NCBI GenBank assembly: GCA_964489015.1
Contig: CAZAXD010000013.1
Coordinates: 1-53,061, forward strand
Direction: 5' to 3'
Origin: JAPYWM01 sp964489015
Lineage (GTDB): Bacteria; Bacteroidota; Bacteroidia; SpSt-205
DNA: 53,061 nt
The notes under the pieces were generated by a model that did no database searches, had not been told where the DNA came from, and saw nothing but the letters and a program-made list of their open reading frames with translations. Every line of letters starts with the position of its first letter. The stretch's first letter is position 1. Of this stretch, positions 15,262-24,035 are shown in pieces. The position numbers and the translations under genes were made by a program.

Positions 15262-17436
15262 ATGTCCACACAAACGGTAGACTTACGAGCGGCACTGGAG
15301 CGCTACTTTGGGTATAAGAGCTTTCGGGGGCCGCAAGAGGAGATTATTCGCACGCTTCTTTCTGGGAAGCACGTCATGGTCATCATGCCAACTGGCGCTG
15401 GCAAGTCTCTTTGTTATCAATTGCCGGCGCTGCTGCTGCCTGGCACAGCTCTCGTCGTTTCCCCCTTGATTGCGCTCATGAAAAATCAGGTGGACCAGAT
15501 GCAGGCTTATGATATTCCTGCGGCGTACCTCAATAGTAGCCTAACCCGCAGCCAAGCCGAAGAGGTCCGCCAAAGCTGTCTACAAGGTAAGATCAAGCTG
15601 CTTTACGTAGCGCCGGAAACGCTCGCCAGCGAAAGCTTTCAGGACCTACTGCGCCAGTTTCAAGTTAGCTTTGTCGCAATTGATGAAGCGCACTGTATCT
15701 CGGAATGGGGCCATGATTTTCGCCCTGAATATCGTCGAATCCGCTCGTTTCTGCGCGCCTTGCCGCCGTTTCCCCTAATAGCCCTGACGGCTACAGCCAC
15801 CCCCCGCGTCCAAACCGACATCTTAGAAAACTTAGAGATTCTCGACGCGGTGGTCTTTCGGACGACCTTCAATCGGCCCAATTTGTATTACCAGATCACA
15901 CCGAAGCGGTCCCAGCAGCAGACGCTCAAGGAAATCGTTCAATACATTCGGGCGCGCTTAGGTCAGTCCGGCATTGTATACTGCCATTCCCGCAAGCGGG
16001 TAGAGGAGGTAGCCCGGACGCTCCAGGCTAATGGCATCAAGGCACTGCCTTACCACGCAGGCATGGATGCCGTTACCCGCACCCGTAACCAGGACGCTTT
16101 CTTAGGCGAGGAAGTCCAGGTCATCGTCGCAACGATAGCCTTTGGCATGGGCATCGACAAGCCGGATGTCCGCTTTGTTATTCATTATGACGTCCCGAAA
16201 AGCATCGAAAACTACTACCAAGAAACCGGGCGCGCTGGCCGAGATGGGCTCCCCGCCGACTGCATCTTGTACTACGACTACCACGACATCCTGAAGCTGG
16301 ACCGCTTCCTCAAAGACAAACCCGCCAGTGAGCGAGAAGCCATTGTCTTCCTTTTGCAGGAGATGGCTTATTTCTGCGAAAGTGGACAATGCCGTCGCAA
16401 AATGCTACTCCGCTATTTTGGCGAAACCTATCCTCACGATCACTGCGCCAATTGTGACAACTGTCGCTATCCTAAATCAAGCTTTGACGGACAGGCTATC
16501 ATCAGGCCCATCCTCGAGAGCTTTGCCCACCTCGGTAAATATCCGCTGCTACCCGTTCTAGAGCACGTACGCGGTAGCCTTAGCGAGGTGGCCGGCCGAA
16601 CTCTACCGACTTTCGGCACGCTCAGGAGCCAACCCATCGACGACCTCAAGGCTTATGCGGCGCAAATCCTCATGGAAAACCTTCTCGCCCGAGATCCGCA
16701 AGATTATACCCTAATCGGCCTAACCGAGAAGGGCTGGACCTTCCTCCAAAATCCACAACCCCTACCGCTTTACAAACCCTATGACCGAAGTGCCCCCAGT
16801 GAAGAAGACTTTTTCGCGGAAGAGGAGGACCTGCACGACCCCGTTTTACTCAATATGCTTAAAGCTCTGCGCAAAAAACTAGCGGACGAGCGCCGCGTGC
16901 CTCCTTATGTTATCTTTCAGGAGCCTACGCTTATCGAGATGGCGACCCGTTACCCCATCACCCTCCAAGAGCTAGAAAAAATCACCGGCGTCGGTCCCAT
17001 CAAAGCTAAAAAGTTTGGGCAACCTTTTGTCGACCTAATTAGGAAGTACGTTGAAGAAAACGACATCGAGCGCCCTCCTGAGCTCATCGTCCCTACAGCC
17101 CATCGCCGGACGCCCGATTGGGTCGAGATCATCGAGAGTATTGACCGGCGTATTGCCTTGCGAAAAATCGCAGAACGCCTCTCCTTATCGCTGGAAGAGC
17201 TTCTGGATAAAATCGAACAGATCGTGTGGCGGCTGGGCATTCAGCTGGACCTGACTTATGCCATTCGGGAAATGATAGACCCCGACCGGCTCGATGAAGC
17301 CTTTGACTACTTCTTGGAAGCGGAAAGCGATGATATCCAAAAGGCCATAGCCGCCTTGGGGAATGAATACACAGAAGAGGAACTCAGACTAATTCGGCTG
17401 TACTTTCATCAGCAAGCGCTCGCCTCAATCCGATGA
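15262..17436 (+). CDS. recQ: ATP-dependent DNA helicase RecQ
   Basis: 724 residues, the usual length of long RecQ proteins in Bacteroidota. Helicase motifs appear in order: motif 0/I FRGPQEEIIRTLL and MPTGAGKSLCYQLPAL, motif II DEAHCISEWGHDFRPEY (DEAH with the RecQ aromatic loop), motif III ALTATATPRV, motif VI ETGRAGRDG. The RQC zinc-binding cysteines are in CRRKMLLRYFGE and CANCDNC. A winged-helix region and an HRDC-like domain (from about 530, ending ITGVGPIKAKKFG) follow. It is a 3'-5' DNA helicase in recombination and fork repair. The transglycosylase gene overlaps its stop by four bases. Confidence 0.97.
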   Translation: MSTQTVDLRAALERYFGYKSFRGPQEEIIRTLLSGKHVMVIMPTGAGKSLCYQLPALLLPGTALVVSPLIALMKNQVDQMQAYDIPAAYLNSSLTRSQAEEVRQSCLQGKIKLLYVAPETLASESFQDLLRQFQVSFVAIDEAHCISEWGHDFRPEYRRIRSFLRALPPFPLIALTATATPRVQTDILENLEILDAVVFRTTFNRPNLYYQITPKRSQQQTLKEIVQYIRARLGQSGIVYCHSRKRVEEVARTLQANGIKALPYHAGMDAVTRTRNQDAFLGEEVQVIVATIAFGMGIDKPDVRFVIHYDVPKSIENYYQETGRAGRDGLPADCILYYDYHDILKLDRFLKDKPASEREAIVFLLQEMAYFCESGQCRRKMLLRYFGETYPHDHCANCDNCRYPKSSFDGQAIIRPILESFAHLGKYPLLPVLEHVRGSLSEVAGRTLPTFGTLRSQPIDDLKAYAAQILMENLLARDPQDYTLIGLTEKGWTFLQNPQPLPLYKPYDRSAPSEEDFFAEEEDLHDPVLLNMLKALRKKLADERRVPPYVIFQEPTLIEMATRYPITLQELEKITGVGPIKAKKFGQPFVDLIRKYVEENDIERPPELIVPTAHRRTPDWVEIIESIDRRIALRKIAERLSLSLEELLDKIEQIVWRLGIQLDLTYAIREMIDPDRLDEAFDYFLEAESDDIQKAIAALGNEYTEEELRLIRLYFHQQALASIR

Positions 17437-18740
17437 TAACGCTGCTTTTGTGGCTGGTCGGATGGCCGAATGTGCCCAGTGAAATGATCTTTTGCGGCGT
17501 GCGGCTCACGATCCATCCCCAAGCCCAAAAGGCGATCCAGGATCAGATTATCAAGCTTCACGAGCACCAGCCGACCTTAGCAGCGCTGGTCGCCCGAGCC
17601 GAAACCCTCCTCCCCTACATCGAGGAGGGTTTGCATTATATCGGCGTACCAGAGGACCTCAAGTATCTGGCTATCCAAGAGAGCCGACTACAACCCAATG
17701 CCGTTTCCCGCTCCATGGCCGTAGGCTACTGGCAAATGAAAGATTATACCGCCCGGGAAGTAGGGCTTCTCATTAACGACACGGTCGACGAGCGACGCCA
17801 TCTTTTCCGCGCTACGGCTGGCGCCGCCCTATACCTCGCCAAGCAGTATATGCGTCACCGCAACTGGCTGTATGCGGTGATCGCTTATTACGAAGGCGGA
17901 ACGGGAGCCATACCCTACATCGACACCGCTTACATTGGCAAAGAAGAAGCTTGCATCGCGCCGACCTGCCACTGGTATGCGATTCGGGCCATTGCGTACA
18001 AGTTGACCTTTGAGCCGCTCATCCGGCGACGAATCTACGGGCTAAAACCCGTAGCGTATGAGGGGCCGCCTAAGCCAGCCTATGAAGTAGCCTTAGCCCA
18101 TGGACTCTCACCAGATACCTTTTTGCTACTAAATCCTTGGCTCATGAAACCTATTTTACCAGGGGGAAGGCCCTCGACCTATTACGTGCCGGTGGACTCG
18201 GCATTACAAGTAGTGCCCCAAGAGCCACTAAAGGCGCTCTTTCGGCCGGCCAATGTCGGTGGCAAAGTCTGGCCTTCGATTCCGATCGCGGAGGCGATAC
18301 CGCCTAAGACCCTAACGACTACCCCACCTCCCCCTCCGTCCGAAAGACCCACCCCACCCATTCAGACCCGCAGTATGGCTTCACCCACTCGCCCCCGACC
18401 TGGTGAGGTCGCTGTATTGCCTATCCAGAAGGAACCCACCTTAGGCACGGAATGGACCTTTCCGCCTACGCACCCCCTGCCCTCTAAGCTGGCCCGGTAC
18501 AATGTCTTCCACACGGGAGACGGTCCCGTGCTCGTGGTACCTCCTCGACGCGCCACGGTTCACATCGTGCAGCAGAGTGAGACGCCGGAGGCAATCGCCG
18601 CCCATTACAAAGTCAGCTTAGACAAGCTGCTTAGCTATAACCGCCTCTCGAGGGCCGATACGAGCTTACCGCGAGGGCTTCGGGTATACCTCCGAAAGGA
18701 GCGCCCCTACGACGAAGCGCCCATCTGCTATCAGTGGTAG
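17433..18740 (+). CDS. Lytic murein transglycosylase with C-terminal LysM-like domain
   Basis: 435 residues, overlapping recQ by four bases. The SLT-type domain (about 65-200) carries the catalytic Glu in LAIQESRLQPNAVSRS, then GYWQMKDYTA and YYEGGTGAI. A proline/threonine-rich linker (about 285-320) leads to a C-terminal LysM-like region with VHIVQQSETPEAIAAHYKVS and LLSYNRLSRADTSLPRGLRV. It should cleave peptidoglycan glycan strands. The N-terminal MITLLLWLVGWPNVPS is hydrophobic and probably a signal peptide. Pairing with recQ is positional, with no obvious functional link. Confidence 0.9.
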   Translation: MITLLLWLVGWPNVPSEMIFCGVRLTIHPQAQKAIQDQIIKLHEHQPTLAALVARAETLLPYIEEGLHYIGVPEDLKYLAIQESRLQPNAVSRSMAVGYWQMKDYTAREVGLLINDTVDERRHLFRATAGAALYLAKQYMRHRNWLYAVIAYYEGGTGAIPYIDTAYIGKEEACIAPTCHWYAIRAIAYKLTFEPLIRRRIYGLKPVAYEGPPKPAYEVALAHGLSPDTFLLLNPWLMKPILPGGRPSTYYVPVDSALQVVPQEPLKALFRPANVGGKVWPSIPIAEAIPPKTLTTTPPPPPSERPTPPIQTRSMASPTRPRPGEVAVLPIQKEPTLGTEWTFPPTHPLPSKLARYNVFHTGDGPVLVVPPRRATVHIVQQSETPEAIAAHYKVSLDKLLSYNRLSRADTSLPRGLRVYLRKERPYDEAPICYQW

Positions 18741-18847
18741 CTTAGCTAGCCACGTCATTTGAGCCCTTTTAGGCTCTGGAGAAGAGACTGGCCGCACCGA
18801 TCCGCTACGCGCCATACAATCGGCGCCTGCATATCATCGAGCTTAGC

Positions 18848-19285
18848 TCAGGCAGCAGCCTCCAGCCGCCGAGCGGGCTGCGCCACTTGGTGACTAAAGC
18901 CATCCCGCCGTACAAGCACACTCAGCTCGCTACCAAACCTGTAATACGGGATATCCGGCCTAGGCTTCCAGTCAGGCGTTTTGACCTGTCCCCGATTTTC
19001 TTCAAACCACACAACCCCAGTAGGAGGAGACACTTCTAGCCTAAGCTTAGTCTTTCCAGGCCAACCTCAACGGGGCATCATCATAGACATCGACAACGAT
19101 GTACACGAATGAAGAGCATCGGTCAGGAAAGTCGATTGTAACGATTTTGCTTGGATGAGACCGCCCGGCAGTCCCCACAACACAGCCACCCAAAGGCCAC
19201 CGCGCAAGAGTTTATTAAAAAAACTTGAGGCTGAAGACCTAGTGAGGCCTAAACGTAGTAGATAGGGAGCTTGGCGCTCATCCAT
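18848..19285 (-). pseudogene. Remnant of a secreted DUF7948/SBBP-like protein
   Basis: Two pieces lie in the same frame, separated by a TGA (19069-19067). The first (ATG 19285) has a signal-peptide-like core, GGLWVAVLWGLPGGLIQA. The second contains VVWFEENRGQVKTP and, about 20 residues on, LSVLVRRDGFSHQV. This matches the FxENRGQ ... V.L...GF.Y pattern I associate with the N-terminal domain of large secreted Bacteroidota proteins (DUF7948, SBBP-repeat type). An intervening stretch in another frame (VTIDFPDRCSSFVYIVVDVY) also looks protein-like, suggesting frameshifts. After SHQV the frame stops within 12 residues, where an intact family member would continue for hundreds. I read this as a truncated, decayed gene. 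Confidence 0.5.
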
Positions 19286-19296
19286 GTAAAATCGGC

Positions 19297-19304
19297 TACC
19301 TTTG
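19297..19304 (+). promoter_or_regulatory. -7 promoter element TACCTTTG for birA
   Basis: Exact TAnnTTTG, 11 bases before ATG 19316. The gap contains AGGAG, so this transcript may have a short leader with a Shine-Dalgarno-like site, unlike most starts here. Confidence 0.55.
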
Positions 19305-19315
19305 AGGAGAGCCCC

Positions 19316-20053
19316 ATGTCAACGCCATTTACGCGATTTAGGCGACATTCTCTCCCTGTCGTGGACTCTACCCAGCGCTATATCAAGGACTGGCACAGGG
19401 CCGAGCCGCTTCCTGACGGTACGCTGGTGTGGGCTCATGCACAGACGGCCGGTTATGGCCGTAAGAGCCGCCCCTGGGTCGCCACACCCGGTGAAAGTCT
19501 CACTTTTAGTTTTGTGGCTTATCCGACTGAGCCGCTTCCGCTATGGAGTGCCCGCATTGCCATCGCTTTGTATGAAACCGCTGCGCTGTACACGACGATC
19601 CCTCTTTTTCTCAAGTGGCCCAATGATCTGTATGCCCCACAAGGCAAGCTAGCCGGTATCTTGATAGAAGCGCAGTGGCAAGGCGAGGCGCTGAGCGCTG
19701 TCTTTGTGGGAATCGGGCTCAATGTGTATCAGCGCCACTTTGAACCTGACTTGTGGGCAACGAGCTTAGCCATGCTTGGTGCGAATCCCCCCTCCTTGGA
19801 ACACGTGCTAGATACCTTTGAGATGCAGTTCATCACCTGGCTTTCGCCAACCCCTGAAACCCTCGCAGACGCTTTTCTGAAGCGGTTATGGCGGAAAGGT
19901 CCCTTCAAGGTTCATGATAGGGAGATAGCGGGCGAGATTGTAAAATGGGCGCCTGAGGGTTTTTTGCACGTAGCAGGTTCTTCAGGCGTTTCATGCTATG
20001 AGGCTCACCTGGTGGAAATGGTATGGCCCCCGAGCTCCTGGCCCTTGACCTAG
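19316..20053 (+). CDS. birA: Biotin--[acetyl-CoA-carboxylase] ligase
   Basis: 245 residues from ATG 19316, chosen because the promoter element lies between it and the upstream in-frame start at 19271. It lacks the N-terminal DNA-binding domain of regulatory BirA proteins, so it is a ligase only. Family motifs: DSTQRYIKDW, AQTAGYGRKSRPWV (the GRGRxGRxW biotin-binding loop in slightly changed form), LKWPNDLYAPQGKLAGIL with the catalytic Lys region, and GIGLNV. It attaches biotin to carboxylase carrier proteins in the cytoplasm. The next gene, coaX, starts 31 bases before its stop. Confidence 0.95.
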   Translation: MSTPFTRFRRHSLPVVDSTQRYIKDWHRAEPLPDGTLVWAHAQTAGYGRKSRPWVATPGESLTFSFVAYPTEPLPLWSARIAIALYETAALYTTIPLFLKWPNDLYAPQGKLAGILIEAQWQGEALSAVFVGIGLNVYQRHFEPDLWATSLAMLGANPPSLEHVLDTFEMQFITWLSPTPETLADAFLKRLWRKGPFKVHDREIAGEIVKWAPEGFLHVAGSSGVSCYEAHLVEMVWPPSSWPLT

Positions 20054-20739
20054 GAAATAGCCGCGTCAAGGGGGCTTACCTTGTGGCTGGACAGATAGCG
20101 GAGGCTATAGTGTTACAAACGCCGACAGACCTCCTTGCCTGGCGAAAGCAGTACCACGCTCTACCTCTGGTAGGAATCGATACCCGGCGAAAAGCAGATT
20201 GGCAGGAGGCTTTTTATAAGGCAAGGGGGCAGTTTTTAGAATTACAAGACGGCGTCCCCTTTATCACGCAATATGCACCGACCTTAGGTCCTGACCGCTG
20301 TGCAGCGCTCGTCGCTTTGTATCGCCTCGCGCCCAAGCCGTTTTTGTATCTCAGCTTCGGTTCGGCTCTAACTGGTGATTGGGTGGACCCTAGCGGAATT
20401 CACAAGGGGGGGTTTATCTCGGCTGGCTTATCCATGCGCCTTAGGAGTCTCTCCCAAGGTACGGGACGCCTGCCTGCCATAGAGGCGCCTACAGAGCCGC
20501 CCCTGTACTGGGCTACGACAACGCCTGGGGCGCTGGCCAGCGGCGCCTTCTGGGGCATGCTAGCAGAAATAGAAGCTCGGATTCGCCAGGTACAAGCAGA
20601 CCATGCTAATCTTTCGATTTGGGCCAGTGGCGGGGAGGCCGAGCGTTTCCTAAAAGCGCTTCCTTTTCCCGTTACCTTTGTACCCGATCTAACCCTGATA
20701 GGTTTGTGGCATTGGTACGACTACTTGGCACAGTGCTGA
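20023..20739 (+). CDS. coaX: Type III pantothenate kinase
   Basis: 238 residues, near the usual 240-260. It phosphorylates pantothenate in the first step of coenzyme A synthesis. ALDLGNSRVKGAYL is the ASKHA-fold phosphate-1 motif with its Asp. GPDRCAALVALY is the highly conserved CoaX segment around the pantothenate site. SFGSALTGDWV corresponds to the phosphate-2 motif, where the usual GTA(x)TxD is changed to GSALTGD. SAGLSMRLRSL and a TTTPGALASGAFWG segment complete the family pattern. birA and coaX overlap by 31 bases and are probably one transcript; the pair also neighbours in many other bacteria. Confidence 0.93.
   Translation: MAPELLALDLGNSRVKGAYLVAGQIAEAIVLQTPTDLLAWRKQYHALPLVGIDTRRKADWQEAFYKARGQFLELQDGVPFITQYAPTLGPDRCAALVALYRLAPKPFLYLSFGSALTGDWVDPSGIHKGGFISAGLSMRLRSLSQGTGRLPAIEAPTEPPLYWATTTPGALASGAFWGMLAEIEARIRQVQADHANLSIWASGGEAERFLKALPFPVTFVPDLTLIGLWHWYDYLAQC
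20699..20706 (+). promoter_or_regulatory. Possible -7 element TAGGTTTG inside the 3' end of coaX
   Basis: Exact TAnnTTTG, five bases before an in-frame TTG at 20712 that begins a good signal peptide. Because it is inside coaX coding sequence it may be coincidental. Confidence 0.35.
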
Positions 20740-21899
20740 TCGGTGCGCTCTGGGGGCAGCTTACGTTCAACCCTTACAGTGGACAGGGTTGGGGATTTTC
20801 TTATCCGATTACGGCGAGCGCGCAAGCAGGGATGGGGCATTTAGGAACGGTAGGCTTGGGCAGCTCCCTCCCGGACCAGCCTGCACACAGCGCGCACCTG
20901 GGAGGCACCCAAGTGGACTTCGGCGGGTATGCACGCCAATCTCGGCTAAAAGGTTCAGGGCAAGCCGCCGTCTTTGGCACAGGCGGCTTACAAAACATGA
21001 CGTTATCTTTCAGTAACGGGCGTGGATGGGGTGCAGCCTTTGGGCTGGCCCCCGAAGCTATACTCGGATACCGGGGGGAATACCGGCCCAGGACGCCTAC
21101 GTCATTCTTGGCTCGAGAAAGTGCGCAAGGTACCCTCTCCCGCACGTACGTCCAGCTGGCAAGCCGTTGGCGCAAAGTAGCTTTGGGTTATCAGCTTACC
21201 TACCTCCGCGGCACCTACGAACGACAGCTCGGCCTACAGCTATCAGAGGCTAGCCTGACAGACTTTCTGCTGACCTCCCTCCGCTTACAGGGCATAGCAC
21301 ACGGCGTGGGACTCCTTTACCAAGACTCTATCGGCGGTCTGTGGCTACAGATTAGCCTTCGCTATCAGGCTGCAGCCCGGCTAACAAGCCAGCACTTGTA
21401 TCAGTTTCAAAAAAGTTTCTCGCTAAATAGCTTCGTGGTAGATACCTTGTTATGGGCGCCAAGCGGACGTTTTCGTTATCCGAAGAATTATCGAGGGGGG
21501 ATAGGGCTTGGAAAGCGCAGTTGGATGGCGGGCCTAGAAGGGGGGTATCGTGAGGCGCCCGATGCCTGGGTCTGGTCAGGTTTCCCCACCGCCCAGGGGC
21601 GGGCTAGCTGGGACATACGAGCGGGACTCGAATGGCTGCCTGATCCGCGAGCAGCGGCTTTCTATAAGCGCCTCCGCTACCAGGTTGGCGCCTACTATGA
21701 GCGTTTCCCATATGCTGACCTAGTCCATTACGCTTTTACAGGGGGGATCGGGTGGAGCTTCCCACGAAGCCCCTCCGTCGCATACCTAAACTTTAGCTAT
21801 GGCATAATACCCGGCAGCTTACTGCACGAGCAGTACTTCAGCATTGGGTTGGCATTAGCTTTTCGCGAGCAGTGGTTTATTCCCCCTCGTATTGATTAG
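20712..21899 (+). CDS. Outer-membrane beta-barrel protein, FadL/OmpP1-like candidate
   Basis: About 395 residues. The start is unclear: TTG 20712 or GTG 20706 both give a signal peptide (VRLLGTVLIGALWGQ), whereas the longest open frame (20619) reads through coaX and has no signal. The mature part is rich in Gly, Tyr and Ser with alternating barrel strands (SAQAGMGHLGTVGLG; RFRYPKNYRGGIGLGKRSWM; GGIGWSFPRSPSVAYLNFSY). It ends VSLAF-like as ISIGLALAFREQW. Bacteroidota often carry a FadL-like porin after coaX, which supports that reading, but I see no FadL signature strong enough to name it. It overlaps coaX by 28 bases. Confidence 0.72.
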   Translation: MVRLLGTVLIGALWGQLTFNPYSGQGWGFSYPITASAQAGMGHLGTVGLGSSLPDQPAHSAHLGGTQVDFGGYARQSRLKGSGQAAVFGTGGLQNMTLSFSNGRGWGAAFGLAPEAILGYRGEYRPRTPTSFLARESAQGTLSRTYVQLASRWRKVALGYQLTYLRGTYERQLGLQLSEASLTDFLLTSLRLQGIAHGVGLLYQDSIGGLWLQISLRYQAAARLTSQHLYQFQKSFSLNSFVVDTLLWAPSGRFRYPKNYRGGIGLGKRSWMAGLEGGYREAPDAWVWSGFPTAQGRASWDIRAGLEWLPDPRAAAFYKRLRYQVGAYYERFPYADLVHYAFTGGIGWSFPRSPSVAYLNFSYGIIPGSLLHEQYFSIGLALAFREQWFIPPRID

Positions 21900-21916
21900 A
21901 AAAGGGGGGTTTCGCT

Positions 21917-21924
21917 TACTTTTG
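21917..21924 (+). promoter_or_regulatory. -7 promoter element TACTTTTG for the first metalloprotease
   Basis: Exact TAnnTTTG, then GGTA, then ATG at 21929. A TTG lies 22 bases upstream at 21892-21894 and could be the -33 element. Confidence 0.68.
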
Positions 21925-21928
21925 GGTA

Positions 21929-24025
21929 ATGCATGTGCTTATCCTGACAGGGGCGGTCGTATGGACCCAGGTATGTGGAACGAGCTTTCTAGGTCAGATC
22001 CCAGCATCGGCGCCTTCAGGACACCGGCCCGTTCAGCGCCTTCACTCTGGTTGTCAGCCGACTTTGTATACCATTCCGATAGTCTTTCATGTGATTCACA
22101 GCGGCGGAGCTGACAGCCTTAGTTTATCCGTGATCGAAGAACAAATGCAGCGCTTGTTTGAAGACTTCCGGGCATTACCCCAGACGTGGGGCCACACCCC
22201 CCTGGGAGCTGATTTACAAATCTCCTTTGAACTAGCCACCCGCGATCCACAGGGGAATCCTACCACGGGTGTGGTCTACTGGCGGTATGACCAGCCACCG
22301 CTCAGCTGGGCCTCACCCAACTTTTGTGTGAATGACGACTGGGCGCTCAAAAACGCCACAGGTTGGCCGCGGGATAAATATCTCAACGTTTGGGTCGTTC
22401 CAGCCATCTGCGGCTTTTCGGGAGACTGTAACGACTGCCAGGGCATAGCTGGCTATGCCTACTATCCTGATGTCTGGGATCCTGTGCTCTATGGTAGCGT
22501 TGTGGCTACTCAGTTTATTGGCGGACGGCTGACGGGACGGGGCGGACGCACGCTCGTGCATGAATTCGGCCATAACCTGGGTTTAGCTCACCCTTTCGAT
22601 GGGGGATGTGGGACCGCTGACTGTGAAAACAGCGGGGACTTAGTGTGTGACACCCCGCCGACCGCGCAAGAAAACTTCGATATCAAGCGGCAAAATACCT
22701 GTTCCACTGACACGCCCGACCGCCCCGATAATGCGGCCAATTTCATGGACTATGTCAGTGATGCGAGCATGACTCATTTTACGAACGGGCAAAGGCTTCG
22801 GGCCTGGGCCTTTTTAGATGATCCAAGCAGCCGAGATTACCCGCTTCATCAGTCAGCCGCCCTAGCCACTGCGGGCGTAGGCCCTTATGGCCGCGTGCGA
22901 AGCTACTTCTGGGCCGAACATCGCCGCATCCTCCCTAATACGCCGATTACCTTTTACAGTACTTTCCAAGGGGCGCCGCATCAGGTTATCTGGGATTTTA
23001 GCGGCGGACAGAGCAGCAATCCCTATGACTTTTGTCCTACCGTCCAGTTTCCGACTGCAGGCACCTATACCATTACGCTCATAGCTGAGAATGCCGCCGG
23101 TGCCCGGGATACCCTAACAAGGCAGGCTTACATTCAGGTAGAAGATAGCCTATGGGCTCTACCTTATAACGTAGACTTTGAATCGGACTTATCGACCTAT
23201 GGTCTCACCGTCGAAAACCCGGATGGACGACGTACCTGGGAGCGCTGGAAAGGCTGGCAGACCCTATCAGGTGGCGCTTATGGACGCTCTACTTACAGCT
23301 TGCGGTTTCCTAGCTTTGCTTACGGCTTTTATGGGGAATTAGACCAGCTCATTACACCAGCACTGGATTTTCGACTGGACTCGGGGCTCGTTCCTTATCT
23401 CAGCTTTACATACTGGTATCGGCCATTAGACTGGGGTAATGCGGGATCCCCGCCTTTACTCTACACGGATACCCTGCGAATCTGGGCTTCACCGGACGGA
23501 GGTAGCCATTGGGTACTCCTTTACGAAAAAGGCGGGCTCGATCTCTGCACCCATCCAGCAGGGGCCCATGTCATACGGGGTGGAATCCCCTATCAGATAT
23601 CCTTACCAGATACGACCTTTTGGCAGCAAGACACCCTACGTCTGGATAGTTTAGGGGGCCTAGCTGGAGTGCGGCTGCGCTTCGAGGCGCAGACCGGCTG
23701 GGGTAATAACCTTTACTTAGATGACATTGTGGTTTCTGCCGGGACGCCGCCACCAGATACCACCCAAACCCTAAGTCATTCATCGCCCACGGTTCTAGAA
23801 GGACACATCTCGGGCTCCACCTTGTATGTCACAGCGTTGAGACCGGTCAGCGTACAGCTCGAGATTTACAACCACTTAGGCCAGCTTATGGAAGCCAGAG
23901 CTTTGTATCTCGATAGCTCTAAGCATGCGCTGCCTCTGCCTAGTGACCTGCCAGCCGGCCTGTATCGGGTACGCCTCACCGCAGCAGGAACCCCACTGGT
24001 TTGGTTATGGGCTCATTTTGAGTAA
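21929..24025 (+). CDS. Secreted M43 (pappalysin-type) metalloprotease with PKD and T9SS sorting domains
   Basis: 698 residues. Signal-like N-terminus (MHVLILTGAVVWTQVCG), then the catalytic domain with the metzincin zinc site HEFGHNLGLAH (about residue 210) and a Met-turn segment NFMDYVSDASMTHF. A PKD domain follows (VIWDFSGGQSSNPYDFCP to AGTYTITLIAENAAG, about 350-405). Next comes a jelly-roll-like region (WGNNLYLDDIVVSAG near 600). The last 70 or so residues (VQLEIYNHLGQLMEARAL, LPAGLYRVRL) form a type A T9SS C-terminal sorting domain. It is therefore probably exported by the type IX system and displayed or released. The next gene is a paralogue. Confidence 0.92.
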   Translation: MHVLILTGAVVWTQVCGTSFLGQIPASAPSGHRPVQRLHSGCQPTLYTIPIVFHVIHSGGADSLSLSVIEEQMQRLFEDFRALPQTWGHTPLGADLQISFELATRDPQGNPTTGVVYWRYDQPPLSWASPNFCVNDDWALKNATGWPRDKYLNVWVVPAICGFSGDCNDCQGIAGYAYYPDVWDPVLYGSVVATQFIGGRLTGRGGRTLVHEFGHNLGLAHPFDGGCGTADCENSGDLVCDTPPTAQENFDIKRQNTCSTDTPDRPDNAANFMDYVSDASMTHFTNGQRLRAWAFLDDPSSRDYPLHQSAALATAGVGPYGRVRSYFWAEHRRILPNTPITFYSTFQGAPHQVIWDFSGGQSSNPYDFCPTVQFPTAGTYTITLIAENAAGARDTLTRQAYIQVEDSLWALPYNVDFESDLSTYGLTVENPDGRRTWERWKGWQTLSGGAYGRSTYSLRFPSFAYGFYGELDQLITPALDFRLDSGLVPYLSFTYWYRPLDWGNAGSPPLLYTDTLRIWASPDGGSHWVLLYEKGGLDLCTHPAGAHVIRGGIPYQISLPDTTFWQQDTLRLDSLGGLAGVRLRFEAQTGWGNNLYLDDIVVSAGTPPPDTTQTLSHSSPTVLEGHISGSTLYVTALRPVSVQLEIYNHLGQLMEARALYLDSSKHALPLPSDLPAGLYRVRLTAAGTPLVWLWAHFE

Positions 24026-24030
24026 CTTTG
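24023..24030 (+). promoter_or_regulatory. -7 promoter element TAACTTTG for the second metalloprotease
   Basis: Exact TAnnTTTG, five bases before ATG 24036. Its TAA is the stop codon of the first metalloprotease. Confidence 0.6.
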
Positions 24031-24035
24031 TCTTT

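Larger units (their letters stand above)
18741..19315. other. The only gap over 300 bases without an intact gene
   Basis: It holds no intact gene. Its right part contains the decayed minus-strand gene described separately. At 18761-18776 there is a small inverted repeat (GAGCC, six-base loop, GGCTC) after the transglycosylase stop, but no T-tract follows, so a terminator is only a weak possibility. The birA promoter element lies at 19297-19304. No tRNA, repeat array or other RNA structure is apparent to me. Confidence 0.6.

Noticed and set aside
18761..18776. Inverted repeat GAGCC/GGCTC as a terminator
   Set aside because: Five-base stem without a T-tract on either strand; too weak to call.
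20673..20680. Exact TACCTTTG on the plus strand within coaX
   Set aside because: No in-frame start lies four or five bases downstream (TACC then CGA); best explained by coaX codons. It shows that the motif does occur by chance, so isolated hits are not enough.
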